From Novosphingopyxis sp042090735 (GTDB lineage: Bacteria; Pseudomonadota; Alphaproteobacteria; Sphingomonadales; Sphingomonadaceae): a DNA stretch of 12,810 nt. Position 1 is the stretch's first letter; each line of letters begins with the position of its first letter. Below are positions 6,633 to 12,810 of the stretch, piece by piece. The stretch lies in the NCBI GenBank assembly GCA_042090735.1, contig JBELIU010000034.1, positions 1-12,810 on the forward strand, written 5' to 3'. The translations under genes were made by a program, and so were the position numbers. Under the pieces are notes generated by a model, which was not told the DNA's origin, did no database searches, and saw only the letters and a program-made list of their open reading frames with translations.

Positions 6633-7510
6633 TCTTTTTCTCCGCCCTTGCGCAGCCGCCGGATCAGCGCGCTAGTATCCTGCCGGTTGCCGCCCATCGC
6701 CTGAACCTCGGCATAATATTGGTCGACCAGCGCTGCATTGGGCAGGCTGGAGCCGTTGCGCCGTGCCTCTTCGAGCGCCAAGCCCAAATCCTTGCGCATC
6801 CAGTCGATCGCAAAGCCGAAGTCGAATGCGCCTTCGGCCATCGTATCCCACCGATTGTCCATCTGCCAGCTTTGCGCCGCGCCGCCCGAAATGGCGTCCT
6901 TCACTTTGGCCAGATCGACATCAGCGGCCTGGGCGAAGCGCACTGCCTCCGAAAGTCCGGCGAGAACGCCCGCGATGCAGATCTGGTTCACCATCTTGGT
7001 CGTCTGTCCCGCGCCCGGGCCGCCGACATGCACGATGCGCGCTGCGTAGGCGTCCATCGCGGGCCGTGCGCGGTCCATCGCCGCGTCCGATCCGCCACAC
7101 ATGATCGCAAGCTTGCCGTTTTCCGCCCCTGCCTGCCCGCCGGAGACCGGCGCGTCGATGCCGTGACAACCTTGCTCTTCCAGTTTTTCCGCCAATTCGC
7201 GCGCGATATGGGCGGACACGGTCGTATGATCGACGAAGAGTGTTCCTTCGGCCATTCCGGCGAAGGCACCGTTGTCGCCAAGCGTCACCGAGCGCAGGTC
7301 GTCGTCATTGCCCACGCATGTAAACACGATCTCCGCCCCCTCGGCCGCCTCGCGCGGCGTGGCGGCCTTGGCCCCAGAATGGTTCCTCACCCACTCATCG
7401 GCCTTGGCGTCGGTGCGGTTGTAGACGGTCACAGCGTGTCCGGCAGCGGCGAGATGCCCGGCCATGGGAAAGCCCATAACGCCGAGCCCGATGAATGCGG
7501 TTCTGGTCAT
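6629..7510 (-). CDS. 3-hydroxyisobutyrate dehydrogenase-like beta-hydroxyacid dehydrogenase
   Basis: The 293-residue protein has the layout of the beta-hydroxyacid dehydrogenase family (about 290-300 residues). It has an N-terminal NAD(P) site GLGVMG (8-13), the substrate-binding DAPVSGG (119-125) and the catalytic lysine Lys172 in TTKMVNQ. The family oxidises 3-hydroxyisobutyrate to methylmalonate semialdehyde in valine breakdown, but tartronate semialdehyde reductases and related enzymes share these motifs, so mmsB is not assigned. The ATG at 7510 begins directly with the Rossmann strand (MTRTAFIGLG). The reading frame stays open upstream to 8800 antisense to the threonine ammonia-lyase gene, but that extension is not part of this protein. 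It is divergent from ilvA (57 nt gap) and its stop overlaps the amidohydrolase start. Confidence 0.88.
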   Translation of the reverse strand: MTRTAFIGLGVMGFPMAGHLAAAGHAVTVYNRTDAKADEWVRNHSGAKAATPREAAEGAEIVFTCVGNDDDLRSVTLGDNGAFAGMAEGTLFVDHTTVSAHIARELAEKLEEQGCHGIDAPVSGGQAGAENGKLAIMCGGSDAAMDRARPAMDAYAARIVHVGGPGAGQTTKMVNQICIAGVLAGLSEAVRFAQAADVDLAKVKDAISGGAAQSWQMDNRWDTMAEGAFDFGFAIDWMRKDLGLALEEARRNGSSLPNAALVDQYYAEVQAMGGNRQDTSALIRRLRKGGEKD

Positions 7511-7567
7511 GGTCGCATGTCCTAACGGGCGTTGCGCACGAGGGCCAGACAGGTTAGCTCGCCACCC

Positions 7568-8818
7568 ATGAACGAGCAGTCCCAAATAGCGCCTCTGGCC
7601 GACGAGCCGGATCTGACCATCGATGACGTTCGGGCCGCGTGCGAGCGTATTCGCGGCGCGGTGGTGGAGACGGTGATGAGCCACAGCAAGACGCTGAGCA
7701 AGATCACGGGCGCGAATATTTTTTTGAAGTTCGAGAATCACCAGTTCACCGCCAGCTTCAAGGAGCGCGGCGCGCTGAACGCGCTGCTGCTGCTGAGCGA
7801 GGAGCGGCGCTCCAAGGGCGTAATCGCGGCTTCGGCCGGCAATCACGCGCAGGGCCTCAGCTATCACGCCACGCGGCTGGGCATACCGGCGACGATCGTG
7901 ATGCCCGTCACCACGCCTGTGGTGAAGGTGATGCAGACCGAGAGCGTGGGCGGCAAGGTAGTGCTGTTCGGCGAAAAATTCGACGATGCCTATGCCCATG
8001 CGCGCGAACTGGAGCAGGAGCAGGGCCTCACCTTCGTTCATCCTTTCGACGATCCCGACGTCGCTGCGGGGCAGGGGACCATCGGCATAGAGATGCTGGA
8101 CGCCGAACCCGATCTCGACGCGCTGGTCGTGCCGATCGGCGGCGGCGGCCTGATGTCCGGCATCGCGACCGCGGCGCGCGCGCTGAAACCGGATATCGAG
8201 CTGATCGGCGTGGAGGCCGAGCTTTACCCGTCGATGTACGGCGCGGTGAAGGGCGGATCGGGCGAGTGCGCGGGCGATACGCTGGCAGAGGGCATTGCGG
8301 TGAAGGAGCCGGGCACGCTGACCCGTCGCTGGATTGCCGAGCTGGTCGACGACATCGTCCTCGTCAGCGAGGCGGATCTGGAGCGCGCCGTCAGCCTGCT
8401 GTTGCAGATCGAAAAGACGGTCGTCGAAGGCGCGGGCGCGGCCGGACTTGCCGCCGTGCTGGCCAATCCGGAAAAATTTGCCGGCAAGAATGTCGGCCTC
8501 GTGTTGTGCGGCGGCAATATCGATACGCGGCTGCTGGCCAATGTCCTTATTCGCGACCTTGCCCGTTCGGGCCGTCTTTCGCGTCTCCGGATCACGCTGC
8601 AGGACCGGCCCGGCGCGCTGTTCAAGGTGATGCGCACCTTCGACAAGCACCGTGTCAACATCATCGAGATCTATCACCAGCGCATTTTCACCAATCTGCC
8701 GGCCAAGGGGTTGATCACCGATGTCGAGTGCGAGGCGCGTGACAAGGAACAGCTCGATGCGCTGATCGAGGATCTGCGGAGCCAGGGCTATTCGCTGCAC
8801 CGAGTCGAAATGGACTAA
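7568..8818 (+). CDS. ilvA: threonine ammonia-lyase with C-terminal ACT domain
   Basis: The 416-residue PLP enzyme deaminates L-threonine to 2-oxobutanoate, the entry step to isoleucine or to threonine catabolism. PLP-site features are SFKERGALN with Schiff-base Lys65, SAGNHAQG (89-96), the phosphate-binding GGGGL (191-195) and CGGN (314-317). A single ACT domain (about 337-415, beginning RITLQDRPGAL) follows the catalytic domain. This is the medium-length architecture, not the ~510-residue E. coli IlvA with its two regulatory modules, nor the ~330-residue TdcB. Regulation by a branched-chain amino acid through the ACT domain is likely but not shown. The start is the ATG at 7568; the ribosome site is poor, AGG being about 15 nt away. 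No other ilv gene is in view. Confidence 0.92.
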   Translation: MNEQSQIAPLADEPDLTIDDVRAACERIRGAVVETVMSHSKTLSKITGANIFLKFENHQFTASFKERGALNALLLLSEERRSKGVIAASAGNHAQGLSYHATRLGIPATIVMPVTTPVVKVMQTESVGGKVVLFGEKFDDAYAHARELEQEQGLTFVHPFDDPDVAAGQGTIGIEMLDAEPDLDALVVPIGGGGLMSGIATAARALKPDIELIGVEAELYPSMYGAVKGGSGECAGDTLAEGIAVKEPGTLTRRWIAELVDDIVLVSEADLERAVSLLLQIEKTVVEGAGAAGLAAVLANPEKFAGKNVGLVLCGGNIDTRLLANVLIRDLARSGRLSRLRITLQDRPGALFKVMRTFDKHRVNIIEIYHQRIFTNLPAKGLITDVECEARDKEQLDALIEDLRSQGYSLHRVEMD

Positions 8819-8851
8819 GCGTTACCGATGAGCGTCGAAATGTGGTAAATC

Positions 8852-8868
8852 GCCTTTCCTTGAAAGGC
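8852..8868. repeat. hairpin-forming inverted repeat upstream of bpt
   Basis: GCCTTTC (8852-8858) and GAAAGGC (8862-8868) form a perfect 7-bp stem with a 3-nt loop in the 103-nt gap between ilvA and bpt. There is no T run on either side, so it is not a standard intrinsic terminator. It may be a 3' stabilising hairpin of ilvA or an element in a bpt leader. Confidence 0.5.
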
Positions 8869-8921
8869 TGCGCTGCATAGGTTGAGCGCTCCTCATTCAT
8901 TCGGCAGGACAGTCCCCACCC

Positions 8922-9665
8922 GTGAGCGCACCGGTACGCTTTCCCCGCTTTTTCCTGACCAATCCGGCGCCCTGCCCCTATTTGCCGGGGCGGACGGAGC
9001 GGAAGGTTTTCACCGAACTCAATGGCGAGCATGCCGACGAGCTGAACGATGCGCTGGGCCGCATCGGTTTTCGGCGCAGCCAGAACGTGGCCTATCGCCC
9101 CAGTTGCGCGGATTGCCGCGCCTGCGTGTCGGTGCGGGTGATCGCGAACGAGTTCGATCCCGGTTCGACCCAGCGCAAGCTGATGCGGCGCAACGAGGAC
9201 CTGCAGGTATCGGCCTGCCGCCCCTGGTCGACGTCCGAGCAATATGATCTCCTGCGCCGCTATCTGAATGCGCGCCATCCCGATGGCGGCATGAACGATA
9301 TGGACGACATGGATTATGCCGATATGGTCGAGCAGACGCCGGTGAACAGCTATGTCATCGAATATCGCGAACCTGGGGTGGACGGTCTGCCGGGCAAGCT
9401 TGTCGGGGCGTGTCTGACCGATCAGCAATCGGACGGATTGTCGATGATCTACAGCTTCTTCGATCCCGATCTCGAGGATCGCAAGGGGCTGGGCAATTAC
9501 ATCATCCTCGATCACATCATGCGCGCCCGCAAGGCCGGGCTGCCTTATGTCTATCTCGGCTACTGGGTCGAGGGTTCGGCACGGATGCAGTACAAGGTCC
9601 GCTATCGCCCGCTGGAGCGGCTGGGGCCGGAAGGCTGGGAACGGTTCGAGCCCGGCGGCCGATAG
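8922..9665 (+). CDS. bpt: aspartate/glutamate leucyltransferase (Bpt, ATE family)
   Basis: The 247-residue enzyme transfers leucine from Leu-tRNA to proteins with N-terminal Asp or Glu, marking them for ClpS/ClpAP degradation through the bacterial N-degron pathway; many databases label it arginyltransferase. The N-terminal ATE region carries CPYLPGR (18-24) and CADCRAC (62-68), with Cys18, Cys62, Cys65 and Cys68 as the conserved cysteines. The C-terminal GNAT-like part shows the SMIYSFFDPD, GLGNYIILDHI and YLGYWV segments. It starts at GTG 8922 with the usual MSAP-RFPRFF beginning; AGGAC is rather far upstream (about 12 nt), so initiation may be weak. It follows ilvA by 103 nt with a hairpin between, and is ended by the bidirectional terminator at 9702-9720. 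Confidence 0.92.
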   Translation: MSAPVRFPRFFLTNPAPCPYLPGRTERKVFTELNGEHADELNDALGRIGFRRSQNVAYRPSCADCRACVSVRVIANEFDPGSTQRKLMRRNEDLQVSACRPWSTSEQYDLLRRYLNARHPDGGMNDMDDMDYADMVEQTPVNSYVIEYREPGVDGLPGKLVGACLTDQQSDGLSMIYSFFDPDLEDRKGLGNYIILDHIMRARKAGLPYVYLGYWVEGSARMQYKVRYRPLERLGPEGWERFEPGGR

Positions 9666-9695
9666 GCCCGCTCCGAAACCGGTATTGCAAGCAAT

Positions 9696-9729
9696 AAAAA
9701 ACCCCGCCGATCCGGCGGGGTTTTGTTTT
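9696..9729. terminator. bidirectional Rho-independent terminator
   Basis: CCCCGCCG (9702-9709) and CGGCGGGG (9713-9720) form a perfect 8-bp stem with a 3-nt loop. Six A precede it and TTTTGTTTT follows, so both strands end in a U tract. It lies between convergent bpt (stop 9665) and the glycine-zipper gene (stop 9757). Confidence 0.95.
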
Positions 9730-9756
9730 GGCTGCTATGTGTGAGCGACGCGAGCG

Positions 9757-10701
9757 TCAGCGGCGCAGGCGCTTGTCCTTGCGGATCACGCGCTTGTCGT
9801 GGCCGGTGCTGACATATTCCTCGGTCACCGTCGTAGTGGTCGTAGTGGTCGTCTGGCCGGGTACGACAACGACGGTGGTGGTGCCGCCAGTATACGCCTG
9901 CGGCTGGGCATAGCCGCGATACCAGTAACGATGGCCCTGCCAGCCATAGCCGGTCGGCATGGCATATCCGCGCGCGCCTTGCGTATAGGCACCTCCATAA
10001 GCGGGCGCCGGGCCGCGATATACGGGCGCGGGGCCGCCATAAACGCGGCGATCGTCGCGATAATAGCCGCGCGGGCCGCGATCTTCGGCCTTGTCGATCG
10101 CATAGCCTGCCGCCGCACCGAGACCGCCGCCGATCAGCGTGCCGGCCAGACGGTTGCCGCGCCCAGCGATAAGGTTGCCGGCAACACCGCCCGCAACGCC
10201 GCCGATGACTGCACCGCCCACCCCGTTGTCCTGACGCTGCTCATAGGCATAGCCGGGAGCGGGGGCCGCATAGCCGGCCTGATAGGCCGGCGCGCCCTGA
10301 TAGGTGGTTCCGGCCTCATATTCGGTGCCGGCATAAGGAGCGGTCGCCGCGCCGCTGGTTTCATAACCGTAGCGGGGCGCACCGATGGACGTGCCGCGAT
10401 AGCTGCCCTGATAGGCCTGGCCGTTTTCGTCAACGTATGTGCCCTGCCATTCGCCCTGATAGACACGGCCCTGATCATCGACGTAGTTGCCGGACCATGT
10501 GCCGTCATAGGTGCCGGTCTGCTGGTCTTCCTGCGAATAGACGCGGTCATCCCAGTTATAGGCGCCGTCTTCATAAGAGGCGGTCGGGCCGTATTCAGCG
10601 CCGTAGGGCACGGAATTGGGCGAGTCGTGTCCGGCCATCGCGGGAGCGCCCGCCAGCAGCGCGGGCGCTGCAACCGTCAACAAACAAAGATTTTTCTTCA
10701 T
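9757..10701 (-). CDS. glycine-zipper 2TM envelope protein with MORN-like repeats
   Basis: The 314-residue secreted protein has a signal peptide (MKKN start, AMA cleavage site at 21-23). Next come a Tyr/Gly-rich region with two tandem MORN-like units (about 66-85 and 86-103, pattern G-x-Y-V-D-x-x-G-x-x-Y-Q-G) and a glycine zipper (about 160-204, GGxxGGxxGG spacing) of the Rick_17kDa_Anti/2TM type. A Tyr/Pro/Gly-rich stretch, eight consecutive Thr near 284-291 and a basic tail (KRVIRKDKRLRR) close the protein. Glycine-zipper proteins insert in or span the outer membrane or associate with it; the exact role is unknown. The ATG at 10701 has GAGGAG 7 nt upstream; an in-frame codon at 10725 is rejected. 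Its promoter carries EcfG and CtrA-type sites, suggesting stress and cell-cycle control. Confidence 0.85.
   Translation of the reverse strand: MKKNLCLLTVAAPALLAGAPAMAGHDSPNSVPYGAEYGPTASYEDGAYNWDDRVYSQEDQQTGTYDGTWSGNYVDDQGRVYQGEWQGTYVDENGQAYQGSYRGTSIGAPRYGYETSGAATAPYAGTEYEAGTTYQGAPAYQAGYAAPAPGYAYEQRQDNGVGGAVIGGVAGGVAGNLIAGRGNRLAGTLIGGGLGAAAGYAIDKAEDRGPRGYYRDDRRVYGGPAPVYRGPAPAYGGAYTQGARGYAMPTGYGWQGHRYWYRGYAQPQAYTGGTTTVVVVPGQTTTTTTTTVTEEYVSTGHDKRVIRKDKRLRR
9830..9856. repeat. short tandem repeat of 9 bp inside the glycine-zipper gene
   Basis: GTCGTAGTG occurs twice in a row (9830-9838, 9839-9847), followed by the related GTCGTCTGG. On the coding strand it encodes the end of the poly-Thr tract. 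In-frame slippage here would change the number of Thr by three without breaking the gene. Confidence 0.7.
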
Positions 10702-10738
10702 CAAGTCACTCCTCGGCCTTACCACGCTCGAGGATGCG

Positions 10739-10764
10739 AACGTGTGGTTTTGGTTAAGAGTTCC
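10739..10764 (-). promoter_or_regulatory. EcfG (general stress response) promoter
   Basis: On the minus strand GGAAC (10764-10760) is followed after 17 nt by CGTT (10742-10739), a perfect match to the alphaproteobacterial EcfG consensus GGAAC-N16/17-CGTT. It lies about 38 nt upstream of the glycine-zipper ATG, so transcription would start near 10730 with a leader of about 30 nt. A by-eye scan found no second match in the window. Confidence 0.75.
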
Positions 10765-10769
10765 TTAAC
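10753..10769. promoter_or_regulatory. CtrA-type box / palindrome overlapping the EcfG -35
   Basis: GTTAAG (10753-10758) and CTTAAC (10764-10769) are perfect inverted repeats with a 5-nt spacer. The same bases read TTAA-N7-TTAAC on the plus strand and TTAA-N7-TTAACC on the minus strand, the full CtrA consensus (TTAA-N7-TTAA). The -35 GGAAC lies inside the spacer region, so a bound regulator would compete with or position EcfG polymerase. Confidence 0.55.
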
Positions 10770-10841
10770 ATTTCTAGGGGCTTGCCGCTACAGATCGTCG
10801 AAAGCAGCCCGGCCGCTGTCCCGATTTGGCGCGGTTCCCGC

Positions 10842-11330
10842 TCAGCCCGCGATGGCAGGTGCGATGAGCGCGGCCAGCTTCTCGCAGCCCGCTGCGTCGT
10901 CGGTGGTGAAACGCGCGGGGCTGGGGCTGTCGAGATCGATCACACCGAGCAGCCTTCCGTCATGCATAATCGGTACGACCAGTTCTGAGCGGCTGTCCGC
11001 ATCGCACGCGATGTGTCCTTCGAAGGCGTGGACGTCCTCCACCAGCTGCGTTGTGAGCGTCTCGGCGGCGGCACCGCACACGCCCTGGCCTACCGGAATG
11101 CGAATGCAGGCCGCCTTGCCCTGAAAGGGGCCAAGCACCAGTTCGCCGCCCGCCATCCGATAGAAACCGGTCCAGTTCACATCGGGCAGGAACTGCCACA
11201 GCACCGCCGCGACATTCGCCATATTGGCGATCGCATCGGGCTCCCCATCCACCATCGCCTGCGCGGCGCGGACAATCTCTTCCCAACGCTCCTCAGCGGA
11301 GGTTTCGGTGGGGATATTGAATGCGAACAT
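10842..11330 (-). CDS. msrC: GAF-domain free methionine-(R)-sulfoxide reductase
   Basis: This 162-residue single GAF domain matches the fRMsr family (E. coli MsrC/YebR), which reduces free L-methionine-(R)-sulfoxide to methionine using thioredoxin. The family's three redox cysteines are all present: Cys75 in GKAACIRI, Cys85 in GQGVCG and Cys109 in HIACDADSRSE. The WTGFY (53-57) and SELVVPI (115-121) motifs also match. Cys149 is extra. I chose the ATG at 11330, which has AAGGA 7 nt upstream; the longer frame begins 18 nt earlier inside the end of arfB. It lies 10 nt after arfB and closes a four-gene unit with wrbA and rluA-like genes, fitting an oxidative-stress repair role. No clear terminator follows. 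Confidence 0.93.
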   Translation of the reverse strand: MFAFNIPTETSAEERWEEIVRAAQAMVDGEPDAIANMANVAAVLWQFLPDVNWTGFYRMAGGELVLGPFQGKAACIRIPVGQGVCGAAAETLTTQLVEDVHAFEGHIACDADSRSELVVPIMHDGRLLGVIDLDSPSPARFTTDDAAGCEKLAALIAPAIAG

Positions 11331-11340
11331 GGACTTTCCT

Positions 11341-11736
11341 TCAGTCAAACCGTACGCGGCCGCGCTTTTCCTTCACGGCGCTGCGCTTCTTTTTCGTATC
11401 GACCCGGCGCGCCTTTGCAGCGCGGCTGGGCTTGGTCTTGCGGCGTTTGGCGTCGCGTTGATGCGCTTTTGTAAGTAGCGCCTCCAGCCGCCGCCGCGCC
11501 TCCTCCCGATTGGCCTCCCGCGTCCGGTGCGTGCGTGCGGTGATCACGAGCACGCCGTCCTTGGTCAGCTTGCTGCCCGCAAGGTCCCGAAGCTGGCGAT
11601 AGGCAAAGGGCTGAATGCCGAGCGCAAAAATGTTCACCCGCAGCTGCGCGGTCGTTTCCACCTTGTTGACATTCTGCCCGCCCGGTCCAGATCCGGCGAG
11701 GAAGCTTTCCTCGATATAGTCTTCAGGAACGCGCAT
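11341..11736 (-). CDS. arfB: alternative ribosome-rescue factor ArfB (peptidyl-tRNA hydrolase)
   Basis: The 131-residue protein is ArfB (YaeJ/ICT1 family): it enters the empty mRNA channel of ribosomes stalled without a stop codon and hydrolyses peptidyl-tRNA. The catalytic GGQ (19-21) sits in GSGPGGQNVNK, and a Lys/Arg-rich C-terminal tail (about 95-127) is the part that senses the empty mRNA channel. The domain resembles class-I release factors but is far shorter, ruling out PrfA/PrfB. I start at ATG 11736 because the product then begins MRVPEDYIEESF just before the GGQ domain; the longer open frame is antisense noise over the upstream gene. It overlaps the end of the pseudouridine synthase gene by 14 bp, implying coupling, and no strong ribosome site is visible. 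Confidence 0.93.
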   Translation of the reverse strand: MRVPEDYIEESFLAGSGPGGQNVNKVETTAQLRVNIFALGIQPFAYRQLRDLAGSKLTKDGVLVITARTHRTREANREEARRRLEALLTKAHQRDAKRRKTKPSRAAKARRVDTKKKRSAVKEKRGRVRFD

Positions 11737-12454
11737 CGTCTTCGGAGGCTTCGGCCGCAAAGGCGACCAGCGGATCAGCGAACCCGCGCTCGGTGAAGGC
11801 GCGCGGTAGCGGCGAATGGCCTTCCACCGCGGGTTTGCCCTCGCGCGGCATGCGGATGGCGGCAGCATGCAGCAGGGTCTGCTCGCCCTGGCCGTAGATC
11901 GGATCGCCCGCGAGCGGAATGCCCAGGCCGTAGAGCGCGTGCGCGCGCAGTTGGTGAGTGCGCCCAGTTTCGGGACGAAACTCGATCAGCGCCTTGCCAT
12001 CCTGCCGATCGATCAAGCGCCAGTGGGTGACGGCAGCCTTGCCTTTTTTCGCCGCGATCATCCGCCAGCCGCGTTCGCGCGAACTCTGTTTGGAGAGCGA
12101 CAACGCAATCGTGCCTTCGGTCTCTTCAGGCACACCGTCCAGGATGCCGAGATAGATCTTTTCGACCTGTCCGTCCTCGAACGCCTTGGCAAAGCGCGCA
12201 TGGGCCTTGGGGTTGCGCGCCAGAAGCAGGCATCCCGATGTGTCACGATCCAGCCGGTGGACGGCACTCGGCTCCCGCCGGAAGCCGAAGCGCAGCGCGC
12301 CCAACATGGAGACGAGGCTGAAGCCGCCGCGCTTGGGTGTTTCGACATCCAGGCCGGCGGGCTTGTCGATGACAAGGGCCTCTCCATCGATGAACAGGGT
12401 TTCGGGAACTTCGATCACGCTTGGCGAGGTGGCAGCAGCGCCGCCGCCTTTCAA
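11723..12454 (-). CDS. RluA-family pseudouridine synthase
   Basis: The product (243 residues from the TTG at 12454) is a PF00849 pseudouridine synthase that isomerises uridine in rRNA or tRNA; the target site is unknown. Diagnostic motifs are VIDKPAGL (28-35), HRLDRDTSGCLLLARN (66-81) with catalytic Asp69, and GRTHQLRAH (164-172). There is no S4 domain, so it resembles RluA rather than RluB/C/D/E/F or RsuA. The start is uncertain. TTG 12454 has no good ribosome site, and GTG at 12418 (MIEVPETLFIDGEAL) would begin closer to the usual core. It follows wrbA by about 23 nt and overlaps arfB by 14 bp, so it belongs to the same transcription unit. Confidence 0.88.
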   Translation of the reverse strand: MKGGGAAATSPSVIEVPETLFIDGEALVIDKPAGLDVETPKRGGFSLVSMLGALRFGFRREPSAVHRLDRDTSGCLLLARNPKAHARFAKAFEDGQVEKIYLGILDGVPEETEGTIALSLSKQSSRERGWRMIAAKKGKAAVTHWRLIDRQDGKALIEFRPETGRTHQLRAHALYGLGIPLAGDPIYGQGEQTLLHAAAIRMPREGKPAVEGHSPLPRAFTERGFADPLVAFAAEASEDDARS

Positions 12455-12477
12455 GCGTGATCGACCATTCGTCTGTA

Positions 12478-12810
12478 TTAACCGTGCAGCTTTGCAGCGG
12501 TATCGGCCACGCGCTTGCCGAGATAACGCGCGCCGGCGAGATCCTTTTCGCTCGGCTGGCGGCTTCCGTCGCCGCCTGCAATCGTGCTGGCACCATAAGG
12601 CGAATTGCCGTGCACGGCGCTGAGATCCAACTGACCGTCAAAGCCGTAATCCAGGCCGACGATGGTCATGCCCATGTGGATCAGGTTGGTCAGGATGGAA
12701 AATTGCGTGGTTTCCTGGCCGCCATGCTGGCTCGCGGTCGAGGTGAAGGACGCGCCGACTTTGCCGACCAGTGCGCCTTCCTGCCACAGCGCGCCGGTCT
12801 GGTCCCAGAA
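12478..12810 (-). CDS. wrbA: NAD(P)H:quinone oxidoreductase WrbA, N-terminal part outside window
   Basis: The frame is open from the window edge at 12810 to the TAA at 12478-12480, giving the last 110 residues of a protein usually about 200 long. WrbA is an FMN flavodoxin-like enzyme that reduces quinones by two electrons, avoiding semiquinone radicals. Hallmarks seen are SFTSTASQHGGQE (coding 12748-12710), a conserved flavin-site segment, then NLIHMGM and SPYGASTIAG, and a typical C terminus (EKDLAGARYLGKRV). No frameshift is seen in the visible part. It is the first visible gene of the minus-strand wrbA - pseudouridine synthase - arfB - msrC run; any promoter lies beyond the window. Confidence 0.93.
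   Translation of the reverse strand, partial: FWDQTGALWQEGALVGKVGASFTSTASQHGGQETTQFSILTNLIHMGMTIVGLDYGFDGQLDLSAVHGNSPYGASTIAGGDGSRQPSEKDLAGARYLGKRVADTAAKLHG

Noticed and set aside
7511..8800. Long minus-strand open frame continuing upstream from the dehydrogenase for 430 codons
   Set aside because: It is exactly antisense to the well-supported threonine ammonia-lyase, reads as Arg/His/Gln-rich sequence with no domain, and the dehydrogenase starts cleanly at 7510. High GC explains the lack of stops.
8715..9515. 266-codon minus-strand open frame
   Set aside because: Antisense to bpt and the end of ilvA, with no start context or domain; both sense genes are certain.
9799..11124. 441-codon plus-strand open frame, Ile/Ala/Arg-rich
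   Set aside because: It is antisense to the glycine-zipper gene and msrC; its composition reflects the repetitive Tyr/Gly codons of the opposite strand.

Overview
The window is a gene-dense, GC-rich chromosomal segment with short intergenic gaps. Its gene content and protein flavour point to an alphaproteobacterium of the order Sphingomonadales, probably Erythrobacteraceae or Sphingomonadaceae. The signs are a SapC-family protein beside a cytochrome b561, a short aspartate/glutamate leucyltransferase of the alphaproteobacterial type, a small secreted protein with one membrane segment of a kind common in sphingomonads, and an EcfG-type promoter. The taxonomic placement is inference. I see no phage, transposon, CRISPR array, tRNA or rRNA.

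Layout, left to right. Positions 1-732 (+) hold the C-terminal part of an N-formylglutamate amidohydrolase. The gap at 733-915 carries stacked hairpins that read as a small RNA on the minus strand, ending in a U-tract terminator near 748-767, plus a hairpin just after the cytochrome gene. A minus-strand pair follows, SapC-family protein then cytochrome b561, 5 nt apart. Divergent from it are a small secreted four-cysteine protein of unknown function and then a RhlE-like DEAD-box RNA helicase (+). A bidirectional terminator at 4571-4599 separates the helicase from a minus-strand block: an 82-residue exported membrane protein with its own sigma70-like promoter, and a 3-hydroxyisobutyrate dehydrogenase-like gene whose stop overlaps the TTG start of an exported YtcJ-like amidohydrolase.

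From 7568 the plus strand carries an ACT-domain threonine ammonia-lyase, divergent from the dehydrogenase, and then the N-degron leucyltransferase bpt. A second bidirectional terminator (9702-9720) separates bpt from a minus-strand glycine-zipper envelope protein. That gene has a perfect GGAAC-N17-CGTT general-stress (EcfG) promoter, and its -35 element lies inside a perfect TTAA-N7-TTAA CtrA-type box. The right end is a tight minus-strand cluster, wrbA (partial) - RluA-type pseudouridine synthase - arfB - free-methionine-sulfoxide reductase, which looks like one transcription unit combining redox defence, RNA modification and ribosome rescue.

Most of the window is housekeeping metabolism and stress maintenance. 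The best candidates for something undescribed are the small RNA at 745-860, the dual EcfG/CtrA promoter at 10739-10769, and the two small exported proteins of unknown function.
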